A stretch of 64,000 nucleotides of DNA from Phytoseiulus persimilis (GCA_037576195.1 CM075102.1:47302745-47366744), one strand, 5' to 3'; positions 23,732 to 35,377 are shown, numbered from the stretch's first letter. Notes: generated by a model not told the origin, from the sequence alone. Numbers and translations: made by a program.

Positions 23732-26700
23732 TCAGTGTGATTCTTGCGCTTTGGTTAATTTACTCACATTGTACCCTCTCTAAAACATTAGACAAAGACC
23801 ATCGAATCGGAACGTTAGAAAGGAACAGCAAAGCTCTCCCGCAGGTATACGGAATAGATATCTTTCGATTTTCCGATTTGCAACAGGCAAGCTGGCGAGA
23901 AACACCAGCGGCGTCTTTCCTCACCTGTAGGCTACTCATGACACCCGATGCGATTGATGATAATCTGGTTGCTACCTTCGTGGCTCCATCTCTCAAACCT
24001 TCCTTAATTTCATACAGATTAGGTGTATGGGCCGCCAGAGATCCACTGGAGCTCCCTGCAGTCTGGCCGTCTCCGAAGTAGTCCGAAGAGGATATCGAGT
24101 TCGATCCCTCAAATCGCGAAAGATTCGCCCGAGTCTCAAACTGCAACGGTTGAATTTCGTTCACGTATTCAGACCGACTCACATGATAATCCCGGTAAAC
24201 TCACACAAGGAGATAGATCAGGGAAGAAATTCATGAAACTCACGTCATTCGAACGATCACCGCCGAAAAACTGTTCGGAGCTTATAGATTTCGCGTTCGC
24301 AAACTTCTTGACGGCTTCCTCGGGGCCATCATACGCTGTCGATTTCAGGGAGTTCGTGGTTGCCGATTTGGGAAGTCTGGAGGTACTGCTCGCCTGGCAG
24401 AGAAATGATCATCTTTCATTGAAAGTGTCACAAACTCCAGGATCAGATTGGGCACAAAGCTCTGAGGAGTTCAGGATCCTCCTGCTATTAAACTCACGGT
24501 GGAAGATGTCTTGGCACTTGAAGTCGTGACTGTGGAGCTCTTTTTCGCTGAATTTTTCTCTACAAACTCATCGAGCCAGTTGTCCCCCGAGCCAGAAGTC
24601 CAGTCGCTCTTTCTTTCCACGGTCCACTCGTTGCTAGCATTATTCCCCCAATCGCCTAAGGACAAATGGTTCCTTCAGCAACCGCTGCATCAGTCCTGAC
24701 CGCCGCAAATCGGTCGGACGCTCGGATGCTTACTGTTTTTGTTTGTCCGCGAGAAGGGCGAATCGCAATACTTGGGAGGGCCTCCGAAGCCTAAACTCTT
24801 GAACGAATTGATCATCTCGAAATCACCATCTGAACTGTCGAAAAACGTTGATTTCTTCTTCGAAGTTTTCTCTGGCTCATCGTGCTGACTGATGACGGTC
24901 ATGTCCGACATGGCGGAATGCGATACTCCCTGACCGCTGGCGAAGCCCATTCCTGGAATTCGACACGGTTAGAAGGATTCCCGCAAGATCATTCCAGGAG
25001 CTTGAGCTGCTGAACTCATCCTGAGCCCTCCGCAGACTCACCCAATCTCTCCACTTGTTCAGCTCTCTTCGGATCCAAAGTTCGGAATTGCTCCTCCTTC
25101 TTCTTTTGCTGCTCCGATAGTTCTTGATACGCGAGCCGCATGCTGGCTCTGAAAGGGTATGAAGGATTATTTCGGAGAAAACTCCACCTTTTTCCATCAA
25201 CTCGGAGAAGCTTTCTTGAACTGCGATAAGTTTTAGCAACGGGAGATGGCTCTGATGCGAGAATCCAGACAAATCCATAAAATCGGTGGAGCATCACGCA
25301 GATCGATATTCGATTATTGATACGTGAACCACTACAGAGAGAAAATGGGCCGATATAAGAATCGGACTTCCGCTGAGTGCCTGACAATTTACGTTCAGCT
25401 CTATTTCGGGAGATGGCCCACATGGTTGGGTGAACATTCGTGAGAACCTGAGTGTGTCGTATGTACACAACTCACGAGCCACGAATGTGAAGACGACGAC
25501 TCGTCCCGGAGCAGCAAACGGGAATCTCCACCTCTATAGAGAGCTCAAAGTGTTGTTCTATCGTTGCATACAACGCAATGGTCGTTGTTGCAAACGACCC
25601 GGCTTAATGCTTCGGAGAGGAGAAGTCATAGAGAACGCATCGACAACTGGATTTCCCTATCTCTCTATTCGGAAGCGTGGGATGCAATCCTCCGCCCGAT
25701 ACATTGCTGGATCGGGGAGCGAACGCGATCGGGAACTCACATCTGCTTCTCCCTCTGCTCCTTTGTCTGAGCTACTTGCAGCTTCTGATCAGCTTCCCTC
25801 TGTGCTTTGAGTTCTTCCTTCATTTTAGCTTCTTTCTCAAGCTCGTCAAAGTTCACTGCGGCCTTTTGCGCACCAAGACCACCAGCTTTTCTCGCTCCGA
25901 GCTGCAGATAAGAACCGAATATTTCAAGACATTTCCCTCACATATTACGTGGATTCTCTAAAATGAAATCCAAGGATCGTATATCCTGGAAGAGTGTTCG
26001 GAAACTCACCCCTGCCCCGATCCTTTTCGCACCGAGACCTCCGGAAACTTTCTTAGCGCCGTAAGAGCTTTTCGCATTGTCTTGCATGCTGCTCATCTCG
26101 GATCGCGGCTGTTTTTTCCCGAAAATGTCGTCGTTGTTGTTGTTGAGGATATTGCTGCTGAACAGAGATTCATCAGGTGCATCTAAAACCTGTCAACAAA
26201 GAATTCGGTGAGGAGATGCTCCGAGTTGGACTTGCTCCAGCCGCCATATGCAATCAAGACCTCTCTGCCGGTGTTATTTCCTCGCACGAGTTCCGTTTCT
26301 TACTTTTGGTTGTTTAGACTCGAGAGATGTGTGCTCTTCGAAGAAATCGAATGTATCGTCTTTGCCATCTTGGCTGTTGCGGGTGGCCGAGTCGGCCGCG
26401 TCGTCTATCCATAGCTTCGTCCCATGAGTCTTCATTGCTTGGACGGCCTGTGATGTGACCGAGATTAGGAAGAATTGATCTTCTAGTTGCGCTTTCGATG
26501 TATAACATCAACAACTTAGCAGCCAAGATATCCGAGGAGCTATAGGAAAAATGAAGTTCATTCACCGTATTGTGCAACTTCTCTCTGTACAACGCGGCAG
26601 CCCTGCTGTTGTATTTCTGCTGAGCATCTACTTGATTGCCGCTAATTCCATGTTGAGCAAAAAACGATGATGCTGCCGCATTGCCTCCCAGCTGCATTGA

Positions 26701-27590
26701 GCGTAGCTGGACCTTGAGAGGAAATTATCTGTCAGTAACACATTCGATTGAGAAGATTCCACATCTCTCTGGCCGTATTCCATATCGACCGCTATTTTGG
26801 AGGGGCACAACCGACTCACCCATGAGTAGGTTGTGTCCAGATTCGTGGATCGCACGAAACTGAGATGAACTCCGAGGCCGCGGTGTACCGCCGAGCAATC
26901 GATGCAGATGAAAACCCCGTAGGTCACCGAACTCCATGTTGGGTTTTTTAGCGCCACAGTCGAAGCATTGCTGGAGAAACGGATCATGAATTTCGGAGGA
27001 CAACCTCATCTATATCCAAAATTCTAGATGGCATGGCTAGGATGCAGAGTTGGAACAGCCCCAGCGGCGGTTGGTAGGAACCGCTTTTCGATCCGAAGCT
27101 CCGTGTAATCGAGTTAGTCAATCACATGAATAACAACAGTCCGATTCCGACAAATCAGTCAGTGGTTGGAACACCCAAAGATAAGCTCCCTTCAAACACT
27201 TCATATCAAGTGTGCTTCCGACTCCGTGCTATATGAAGCCACTCGGTGGAAAATGGATGGCAATCACAAGTCACATAGTCTCCTCATGGCTCGTGCGATT
27301 GCGACTACGGAACGTGAGATGTACGTGCTCCAATGTACGGACATCCGATTGCAACGGGAACATGACGTGTCAAACCGCTTCGAACGCCGGCGAAGCAGCT
27401 TTACTCGGGAGAATTGGATCGCATCGAACAGCTGTGTGTGGAGCCCGTACATTTTGGAAGCCTAGTTTCAGGTCATTCGGCAGGTTCCACTTCGAAAAGA
27501 GTTGGATTCGGCGCTCACCTTGTTCGTCGGGATGCTTCGTAGACGCCTGAACACCGCGGTTATATCACTCTTGCTGGGATTTTCTGCCAT
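23732..27590 (-). CDS. ArfGAP2/3-type Arf GTPase-activating protein, frameshifted in exon 2
   Basis: Stimulates GTP hydrolysis on Arf1 during COPI vesicle cycling at the Golgi. Twelve minus-strand exons: 27519-27590, 26820-26970, 26566-26712, 26304-26447, 26010-26189, 25741-25901, 25042-25148, 24734-24952, 24498-24655, 24244-24393, 23925-24140 and 23732-23779. Phases match throughout, about 583 residues. The first exon reads [19 protein letters not shown]. The zinc finger C26-x2-C29-x16-C46-x2-C49 is followed by the [10 protein letters not shown] block with the arginine finger (about R54). A Lys/Glu-rich coiled segment follows, then two ISS repeats near the C-terminus (ISSEQFFG and ISSSDYFG) that mark the ArfGAP2/3 subfamily. 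Exon 2 is 151 bases with phase 0 at both ends, one base too long. The extra A lies in a run of six (plus 26944-26949) between GAK and NPTW. As written, the gene is broken there; a sequencing or assembly slip is the simplest reason. Confidence 0.93.
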
Positions 27591-28010
27591 GTTGGACCCT
27601 CCGAACGCAACGACGACTGGTTTCAGCGGAAGGCTGACGTTGCCCTGTAGGAAGACATCCCCAGACCGTCGCTCCTCCGGTCCCTAGACGCATCCCTAGA
27701 CTGGTCCCTAGATTTCGAGAACCGCGTGGCGCGCTGAACACCGAAATGGTACCGCAATGTTTTCATCGGGTCGCGGAAATCTTTCTGGAATATTGGGGAT
27801 CTCGAAGTTCCGCGTCTAGAATTCGGAGAAGTATAGAACGACATCGACCAGACTCACAATCGCTCTGTTTGGAGAAGCGGAGAAGAGTTCTTCTCATGCG
27901 GATCACCGCAGGATTTCATCGGCGCTCAAGAAGAGCGGAAGCGCCTGGCGCCGTGGGGGAATTCAAGCGTAGAACGAGATGACCGACAGTGTCGGCGCCA
28001 GCGGGAAGCT
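27591..28010. other. Upstream flank of ArfGAP2/3
   Basis: This is the presumed promoter and 5' UTR side of the ArfGAP gene. It holds a short tandem pattern of CCCTAGA/TCCCTAG near 27680-27715 but no element I can name. Confidence 0.35.
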
Positions 28011-28355
28011 GAGCAAGCTTAGGCACCCCGAATCTCAGAGTCATGAAGCTACGCTTCCCGAAAATTGTTTCGTCGGCTCCGACCTTATGACGATTTGGAG
28101 ACAATTTTTCGGAGATCCGCAAACTGTTGTGTTAGCTTTGTGTTTGAGCGGTCCTCAGTTCCATGCGGAATACTCTTTCTGTTATTTCTTCGTAAATCAT
28201 AAAAAAAAGGGTCAAGCACTAAAGAATCTCCGAAGCATCTGGGATCCCTTGACTCCCTCACACAGTGCATTTGGAAATCTCCAAAAGGAATTCACCAGAA
28301 TCTTCCCGCCCGGATTAGCTCGCCAAAAGAAGATCTTGGCGTCTCTGGCTCCCGC
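28011..28355. repeat. Dispersed repeat, copy 1
   Basis: Begins AGCAAGCTTAGGCA and aligns in the same orientation along its length with 31408-31757 (AGCAAGCTTAAGCA start), with many substitutions and small indels. Shared internal blocks include TCCGACCTTATGACGATT, GTGTTTGAGCGGTC and TGTTATTTCTTC. The copies lie about 3.4 kb apart and enclose the foldback-like element. Family unknown. Confidence 0.85.
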
Positions 28356-28528
28356 GCTGCGATTGCAATTCCAACCTGCCCTCGCCCAATGTCGGGAAAA
28401 CATCCAGAAGGACTGCGTCCCTCACCCAATCTCAAGTCGGGCTCCACAACGTCCCGAGTGCACGGGAGTTGACAAAAGGAAACAATCAGCGAGATGAATG
28501 ACGGAGAGGAATCGGGTTGACATGGTGG

Positions 28529-28548
28529 TATACAGGGTGTTCGCAGTA
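28529..28548. repeat. Possible transposon terminus (TATACAGGGTGTTCGC)
   Basis: The TACAGGGTGT-type sequence is like the ends of several arthropod DNA transposons and MITEs. A similar TATACTGGGTGTTTCA lies at about 45335-45350. No partner ends were found, so this is only a hint. Confidence 0.2.
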
Positions 28549-28915
28549 GCGTCAGCGACAATCAAGGTCGCCCTTCTTCTGACCTCATCTCAGCGGCTAG
28601 TGAATTTTTCTCAAATCTGTTTATTTCTGTTGGATTTCCCTCTGAGCGACGCACATCCCCGTCTTTGTTGTTGAAATTCGGTCACGAAGTGCTGATTGGA
28701 GAGCATGTCGAACTCCCAACTTCAACAGGCTCGTCGATTCGCAACGGATTCGCCATTTATAGAATGAGTTTGATCAGTCTTCCACCCCCCTTCAATCTGC
28801 ACCGACCTGCAAGCGGATCCAGCTCGAGGTCGGAGAAAACCCACACTTCGCTCCCCCTCATTTTGATCCCTCCGCAAAGCAGAAACAGGAAAGATGCGTC
28901 TTTCAATGAAGTGCA

Positions 28916-30266
28916 CCCATTACCGCGAAAACCCATTGCCGCGAAAACCCATTACCGTGAAAACCCATGACCGCGAAGACCCATAACCGCGAAAACCCGT
29001 TACCGCGACAGAATCTGGAGCTCGCTCTCATCTAGGGAAGCTTCTATGCGAGGCGTCGGAAATATATGATTCATGACTCGAAAGGATATTTGGGCGCTTA
29101 GGCTCATTTTTCCCGAGTTGCGATACCTAAAGAAACACGATGAAACTCTCTCTGATGCGAGTTGATGGAGTATATAACAGCGATTGAGCTTCCAATGGTT
29201 GACGAAGGATTCATCAATTGAAGTCCGTCTTTTTTCCGTCCTCGAGATCCTACAAACGAAGTCGATGCAAACTGAAGACGTTCGTGGACTGTCCTTCCCG
29301 GGATCTTGCACGAAGAACCATTGAAGTCGTTCCATCGTCCGTTCAGCTCCATGCACAGCTGTAGGCTTCTTCGCCTCTCGGCACTCCTCTCCGTTTTCTG
29401 AACCAGAGTCACACAGCCCTGATCCGCCACGATTTCCTGGACGATCTCATCTTCGTGAGGTTTAACTGAAGAGGGGCACTGGACATTATCGTCAATGGAC
29501 AAGAATGTCCCGAGATTTCGACTTGGAAGCAGATCGGAATCGGTTTGGTCAAAGTGATCAATTCGGCTAGGCGTTCCGCATTGCGGAAACATCTCATTCT
29601 TTCATTCGACGAAATTTCCGCTCGTGTCGGAATGACTCGAATAAGCGGAGCCTTGTACCGATGAACCGGAGCGTGTCCTATGGAGAGAATTGGGGAATTC
29701 GACTTTCGATCCGAATAATCGGATGATCCGATTATCCGGTGTTCTCGTTAAGCGGAGTCCACTGTACTCAGTCTCTAAGACTGTTGAAGTCTTGCTCCAC
29801 AGTGGATTCTCCCACGACAACCTATCGTTAGCCAGCTTTGCCGCAAGGAGAGGCGACGAGTATGAGAGGGAGAGTACGACTATCGATGCCCTAGAGAGGA
29901 GTGGAGCGGCTCGCATGTGAAGTGTCAAAAAGATTCTTGAGGAACGTTACCTGGACCAGGCCACTACATGGGGAAATAGGAAATCGAGGAAATGTTGAAT
30001 GGGAGTCCGTCGAAGAAACCTACGAGACTTCTATTCTTCCTGATTGGGAATTGAGGACAGGATTATCGAACAGCCAGAGCAGCAACTCAATCTAGAGAGT
30101 GCACAGCAAGTGGCTTGAAAGATTTCGACGCCTCGCATAGAAGCTTCCCTAGCTTGGAGCGAGCTCCAGATTCTGTCGCGATGATGGGTTTTCGCGGTAA
30201 TGGGTTTTCGCTGTCATGGGTTTTTCACGGTGATGGGTTTTCGCGGTAACGGGTTTTCGCGGTGAG
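28916..30266. mobile_element. Foldback-like element with subrepeated inverted arms
   Basis: The left arm (28916-29060) and right arm (about 30125-30266) are inverted copies of each other. The outer part of each arm is a tandem array of a 16-base unit, CCCATTACCGCGAAAA on the left (six units) and its complement on the right (five to six units). The inner part contains GACAGAATCTGGAGCTCGCT and an identical 27-base block at 29033-29059 and 30125-30151. The middle (about 29061-30124) holds unrecognised open frames and a pogo-type end. Inverted arms made of short tandem repeats are typical of foldback elements. Exact ends and target duplication are unclear. Confidence 0.7.
29711..29766. mobile_element. 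Pogo/Tigger-like terminal sequence, copy 1
   Basis: Read inward from the right, the end is TA-CAGTGGACTCCGCTTAAC, the CAGTGGA start with TA flank seen in pogo/Tigger elements. These 56 bases match 54858-54913 at 48 positions. The opposite end is not seen, so it is probably a remnant. It lies within the foldback-like element. Confidence 0.55.
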
Positions 30267-31407
30267 GGGCTGTAGCCCTTTCAATGGGTAGGCGATCGTA
30301 GAAAGTCATCAGCGGGTGAGCGATGGCTAGAAGGAGGGCGACCATGAACGTGTCTCAGCTCACAACTTACACCCTGGAAATCGCAGGAAACCTTCCACGC
30401 ACTCAAGCCGGATATTGATCGATACGAGATTCCGCGGGCGCGCTGCTGAGTGTCTTCAGCTGGCATCATCACAAGAATCATGCTTCCAGACTTGAGAAGG
30501 TTTTGTGAAAAAGGAGAAGCAGGATTCCACGGGAGTCGATAAAGAAGGTCAAATAGTCCACGGGCGGGCTGCTCAGCAGCTTCAACTTCCGGAGATAAAC
30601 TTCGGATCTCCGTCAAGCCATAGAACCTATCTGAGCATGTCTTCCGCGACCGCAGTTGCTTTTTTTTCTCGTTTTTGATTTGTTGTTTTTGATGGTGATG
30701 ATAACTGGGCCCCATGGCACGGTCGTGCGCTGGAGAGAGATGCACGGTTCGGATTTGCGCGCTGTAGTCGTCTCAGCACGGCATTGCGATGGGATACTTC
30801 CTCGTCGCCTCATGCTCATGTACTTCATAAATCCTGCTCATCTGTCACGATTGTTTTGATTCCGGTGGCTTCCGCTTTCGAGGTCTGCTCCGGTCGTGCC
30901 GCACAATGCGTTTCGCCACTTCTGGTATCCGCCGATGTAATAGGCTACTCGCTTTGATGATCATCTCCCGGGGATAACCCCTCGCCCAACGTCGCGATCT
31001 CACACGATCAGGCCACTTTCCAACGACGGATCGAATTCCTCATCGTCGGTTCTTGAGGAAATGAAGTATGACGAGCAGGACACTCGCAGAGCGTCGGACA
31101 TCATTTCAGATAACCAGTTACTTCGAGGATTCCAAAACGGGATGCCAAAGAGGGCCCAGCAGATGCAAGTTTCAGATTCAAAGCAAACTGCAAGCCAACT
31201 TTCAAGAAGGCCTAGCCCATCGCGTACGCACTGCTCCCGAATGTCGAAAATAGCTTCCCGCTCCCTTCGAACTTTGGTCATGTTGGAGTTAACATCTCAA
31301 CGACGCAGAGGGCTGCAAGGAGATATGTATTTCAGAACAATGGCGTTACACTGCAGCGCTGTAGGCTTTTGCTTCAGCATACATTGCTAGTACGGGTTCC
31401 AAGGCTA

Positions 31408-31757
31408 TACAGCAAGCTTAAGCATACCCGATCTCAGAGTCGAGAAGCTGAGCTTCCCAAAAATTATCTTGTCGGGTCCGACCTTATGACGATTACGAGA
31501 CATTTTTTCGGAAATTCGAAGCTGTTATGTTAGTTGTGTGTTTGAGCGGTCTTCAGCTCCATGTGGAATACTCGTTCTGTTATTTCTTCTTGAATCCCAG
31601 TAAGAATGGGATCAAGCACTAGCCAATCTTGGGAGCATCTGCAATCCCTTAACTCCCTCGCACAGCGCATGTGGAAATCTCCAAAAGAAATTCACGACAA
31701 TCTTCCTGCCCAAATCAGCTTCCCAACGAAAAAATCATGGCGCCGCTCCTGGAGATA
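31408..31757. repeat. Dispersed repeat, copy 2
   Basis: Same orientation as copy 1 at 28011-28355, with diverged but continuous alignment. At its right edge the sequence runs directly into the repeat cluster at 31759-32447. Confidence 0.85.
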
Positions 31758-31758
31758 T

Positions 31759-32447
31759 CGCTCGGAGATCACCGGATCACGCTCTACCAAGTGTTCGACT
31801 GCGGCCGTGCAAGTGTGATCCAGTGGTCTCCGGCGAGGAAGCTCAGCGAGCCATCGGTCCGGATCCCGGTATCACGGCTCCAGTCGAACACTTGGTGGAG
31901 CGGGATCCGCTCTTTTCTGAGCGAGATTTCGGGCTTTTTCTCTTGTTTCAGCGAGGTTCCGAGGCCGATGCTGATGGCCGGGGATTGCATTTACGCCCAC
32001 CTTGGGAGGGAGCCCAATGAGTGTGAGAGGCGCTTCATCTGAAGAATGGGGAATGCTCACCCACCCTCCGAGTGTATTCTCGGATCGCAATCCTCCGGTC
32101 AGGACAAATCGCGAAGCCGGAGTCGGAACCGCCATGAGTTGGTATTACTCCAAACCGCAGCTCTTACTTTGCTAACATGCACCCCCGGAACGGTCAGATG
32201 GTGTGTACGTGTGTCAGAGGGATCTGTTGAGTGTGATGGGCTGCTTGGAGGACCTTGGTTTGATGAGTCTATTCAGATAGTATGAACTCGAGTCTCCAGG
32301 GAAGGAGTCTATAGCCCTGCCAGCCCTGAGGTGGATACGCGCCTGGTAGAGCGTGACCCGATTGTTTCTAAGCGAGATCGTCGTCTGAATCACGGCTTCA
32401 GTCAAACACTTGGTGGAGCGTGATCTGCTGGTTTCTGAGCGAGAATC
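31759..32447. repeat. Nested direct and inverted repeat cluster
   Basis: A unit of roughly 55 bases containing AACACTTGGTGGAGCG and TTTCTGAGCGAGA occurs at 31872-31927 and again at 32390-32447 in the same orientation. A partial third copy (GGTAGAGCGTGACCCGATTG) is at 32338-32379. An inverted copy (ATCACGCTCTACCAAGTGTT) is at 31759-31803. The pattern looks like termini of one or more nested MITEs. Confidence 0.7.
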
Positions 32448-33901
32448 TGATCAGGATCAGGGCATCACGCTCCCATTCCCTTCGATTATGTGATCCCGTT
32501 GCACTCAGAACGTGACCCTAATTTTGAGAACGATGCTCCAAACCGAAGTAGCACTCCAGAGTTCCAGAGACCATCCACACAGGAGTAGAGGGGGCGCTCA
32601 AAGTCGGCTCGTGCTTCCAACAAAGATCATCGTCAGTGCTGTCAACATTCTCGCATCAAAAACTTCCTTCATCTGATTCAAAACCGCCCGTATTTTCACA
32701 ACGGGCATTCCCGTGGTCTCAACACGCGTTGCTGTGAGCGACAAACGTTTGTGCTGGGGCATAGGCCCGAAGTTTCGCAGTACAACGACGTTGTTCCGGT
32801 ATCCTACTCGAGCTCTAAGCAACAGACTCACTCGTGGCCCGCTGGTACTCCGCTAGATTGGCGGAGGGAAGCCCCTACAAAGCACCCATCCATTCGCCGA
32901 TCTCGGTTCAAATCATCATCGCCGCTTCACGAACGGGATGAACATATACTGGTTGTTTCATACCAGGCCTGCCGCCAGCGCTGATGGATCAATATAGATT
33001 CCATACAATTCATCTTCGTCGAATCAATGAGTTTGAGTGATCGCAGGGAGTCAACTCCCAATATATTTAGGCGAAGAATGTGGTGGGCACCCGTGTCAGT
33101 AAATACAGCGCGCGGTGCCGGCGTTCTACCTCTCCTCCAGGGAACGTGAGCAATATTTTTTCTCAATCATGGGAAACCGTTCAATGTTCCGTTCTTGAGC
33201 CGGCTGTCGTACAACTTGAATGCTCTGTGGCTCTTCCACAAACTGGGCAGCGGAGAAATATCAGTTTCCCATCAACAATCCGGCCACAAATTCGGTGGAG
33301 CTTGCACTGATTGTCTCCATCAGCTGATGCGGCTTCGGCCTCCGAAAAGATCCTTGAACTTCTCTGATGCTCACTGGCCCATTCCTGGCTAATGAGGATC
33401 CGAGTTGACAGCTGAACAATTACTCCGCTCTGTCGCGGAGTCCCGCGTTTCTCTGTTCATTCCGCAAAAGCTCCTGTCTCTTTGTTAGAGATCGATGGGG
33501 GAGCCACTTCTTGCGCGAAACATATCACGCTTCTTCAAGATGATTGAATGGCGCCCCGGCTTCCTAGACCAGCTGACCGTGGATGCGGATGTTGACACCG
33601 CTCGCTGACGGTTTTGACCTATGGCTGCTACTAACAAAGTTGTTAACAGCTCAGAGAAGAAAACGCTCGGTCGTAGTTGTAAACCGGCAAAGAGATTGGC
33701 TCTCCACACCGCTGTTGACAGGATCGTACCAAAAATCGCGACGTTCTTCCTCGACGACGTGAGTTTCGGGTCAAAGTTAGCGCCAGCAATCTTGCAAGCA
33801 CGTTTGTGATATATGCGATACCTAGGCTGCGATTGGGTCGTTCAATCGAAAGTTGCTGCAACCGTCGAGAAGTTTCTCGGTGCCCCACTTCATCAGCAAG
33901 T
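32448..33901. other. Upstream flank of SepSecS; no separate gene recognised
   Basis: Short plus-strand frames (for example 33621-33809, starting ATGGCTGCTACTAAC) have no recognised family. The last few hundred bases presumably carry the SepSecS promoter and 5' UTR. In-frame sequence upstream of 33902 has no ATG back to 33806. Confidence 0.45.
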
Positions 33902-35377
33902 ATGGACGAGAACAGTTTTTCGTCACTTAGAGAAAGCCAGCTCCATGGAAGCTATGCGAGACAAGCCCAGCAAGCTCTCAGCATACATCAGGGTCGAATC
34001 AACCTGCTCCTGGAACAGGGAAAATGTCCCGACGTCGGTTGGGAAGAAGCCACCATTGAAGTTTTCCTTCAAAATCTCTCGTTAATGGATAGTAATAACT
34101 TCTTGGGATGTGCCCAGCTCGGGGAGCGTGAAGGTCGTTTCGCGTCAGAAATCGTGCGCAAGAGACATTTCCGCATGGGTCACGGCATAGGACGCTCAGG
34201 CGACATCCAAGAACAGCAGCCGAAAGCGGCTGGCTCCACTTTGATGAACAGATTAACGAACTCCATGGTACTTCATGTTCTGCAAGCCTCTGGTGCGCCG
34301 AGCACCAAACATTGCTTCGTCGTGCCTACCGCCACTGGGATGGCGTTGGTTCTATGCCTTCTCGCGTTTCGCTCGAAAAAACCCAACGCCAATTACGTCA
34401 TTTGGCCGCGCATAGATCAGAAAACTTGCTTCAAGTGCATCCTGACAGCGGGCCTAGTTCCGGTCATCGTTCAGGAAGAGCTTCAAGGCGATGAGCTCTG
34501 TACGAACCTTGAGGGAATGAGAAGGCAGATAACAGAAATCGGCGCCGAGAATATCTTGTGCGTTTTGTCCACCACCTCTTGCTTCGCTCCGAGGAAACCC
34601 GACGACATCGTCAGTATTTCTGAAATATGCAAGGAATTCGATCTGATGCACCTGACAAACAACGCTTATGGTGTTCAATCGACGAAATGCATGGCTAGAC
34701 TGGAACAATCCTTCAAACATGGCCACATTCATGCTTACGTGCAGAGCACGGATAAAAACTTCATGGTGCCCGTCGGAGGCGCCATTATTGCCGGCTTCGA
34801 CAAAGAGTTCGTGGAACACATCGCTCGCTCGTACCCGGGCAGAGGGTCATCCTCTCCGACCATGGATCTGTTCATCACTTTGTTGACAGTGGGCATCAAA
34901 GGCTACCGAGAGATATGCAAACAACGCAAGGGAACATTCTACTACCTCGTCGAACAGTTGGAGAAATTAGCCGAAGCTCACAATCAGATGGTTCTCAAAA
35001 TCAGCTCTAACGACATCTCGATAGGGTTCACATTGAATGGTTTCGAGGATATCGATGACGTAAGTGCGGTAGGATCCATGCTCTTCACCAGATTCGTATT
35101 TGGCACACGGACTGTTAACCCGGAAGCTTCGAAGGATATCGAAGGCTTCCACTTCGCTGGATGGGGTTCACACCACGACTCATATCCCCATAGCTATCTG
35201 ACAGCGGCAGTGGGCGTTGGTACAACGTTGCAGGATGTTGACACGTTCATTTCCAAACTGGAACATATCCTGTCTCGGACAAAGAAGTCTTTGGAGAAGC
35301 TAGTGGTTGTTCTTGGGAAAAACGACAAACCACGGAAGTTCTCTGTTCATCGAACGCAAAATTCTGACGAGAGATGA
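33902..35377 (+). CDS. SEPSECS: O-phosphoseryl-tRNA(Sec) selenium transferase (SepSecS)
   Basis: A PLP enzyme that converts O-phosphoseryl-tRNA(Sec) to selenocysteinyl-tRNA(Sec) using selenophosphate, the last step of selenocysteine synthesis in animals and archaea. A single uninterrupted frame of 491 residues, near the usual 500, aligns by eye with animal SepSecS from end to end. Recognisable blocks are LLEQGKCP, MDSNNFLG, GEREGR, HGIGRSGDI, the PLP-binding lysine K285 in QSTDKNFMVPVGGAIIAGF, STTSCFAPR, NNAYGVQS and SMLFTR. The ATG at 33902 is the first in frame and matches the family's N-terminus (MDENSF). Unlike DPP3, ArfGAP and RBM8A nearby, there is no intron, which suggests intron loss or an old retrocopy that stayed intact. 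A poly(A) signal lies 165 bases downstream. Confidence 0.96.
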   Translation: MDENSFSSLRESQLHGSYARQAQQALSIHQGRINLLLEQGKCPDVGWEEATIEVFLQNLSLMDSNNFLGCAQLGEREGRFASEIVRKRHFRMGHGIGRSGDIQEQQPKAAGSTLMNRLTNSMVLHVLQASGAPSTKHCFVVPTATGMALVLCLLAFRSKKPNANYVIWPRIDQKTCFKCILTAGLVPVIVQEELQGDELCTNLEGMRRQITEIGAENILCVLSTTSCFAPRKPDDIVSISEICKEFDLMHLTNNAYGVQSTKCMARLEQSFKHGHIHAYVQSTDKNFMVPVGGAIIAGFDKEFVEHIARSYPGRGSSSPTMDLFITLLTVGIKGYREICKQRKGTFYYLVEQLEKLAEAHNQMVLKISSNDISIGFTLNGFEDIDDVSAVGSMLFTRFVFGTRTVNPEASKDIEGFHFAGWGSHHDSYPHSYLTAAVGVGTTLQDVDTFISKLEHILSRTKKSLEKLVVVLGKNDKPRKFSVHRTQNSDER

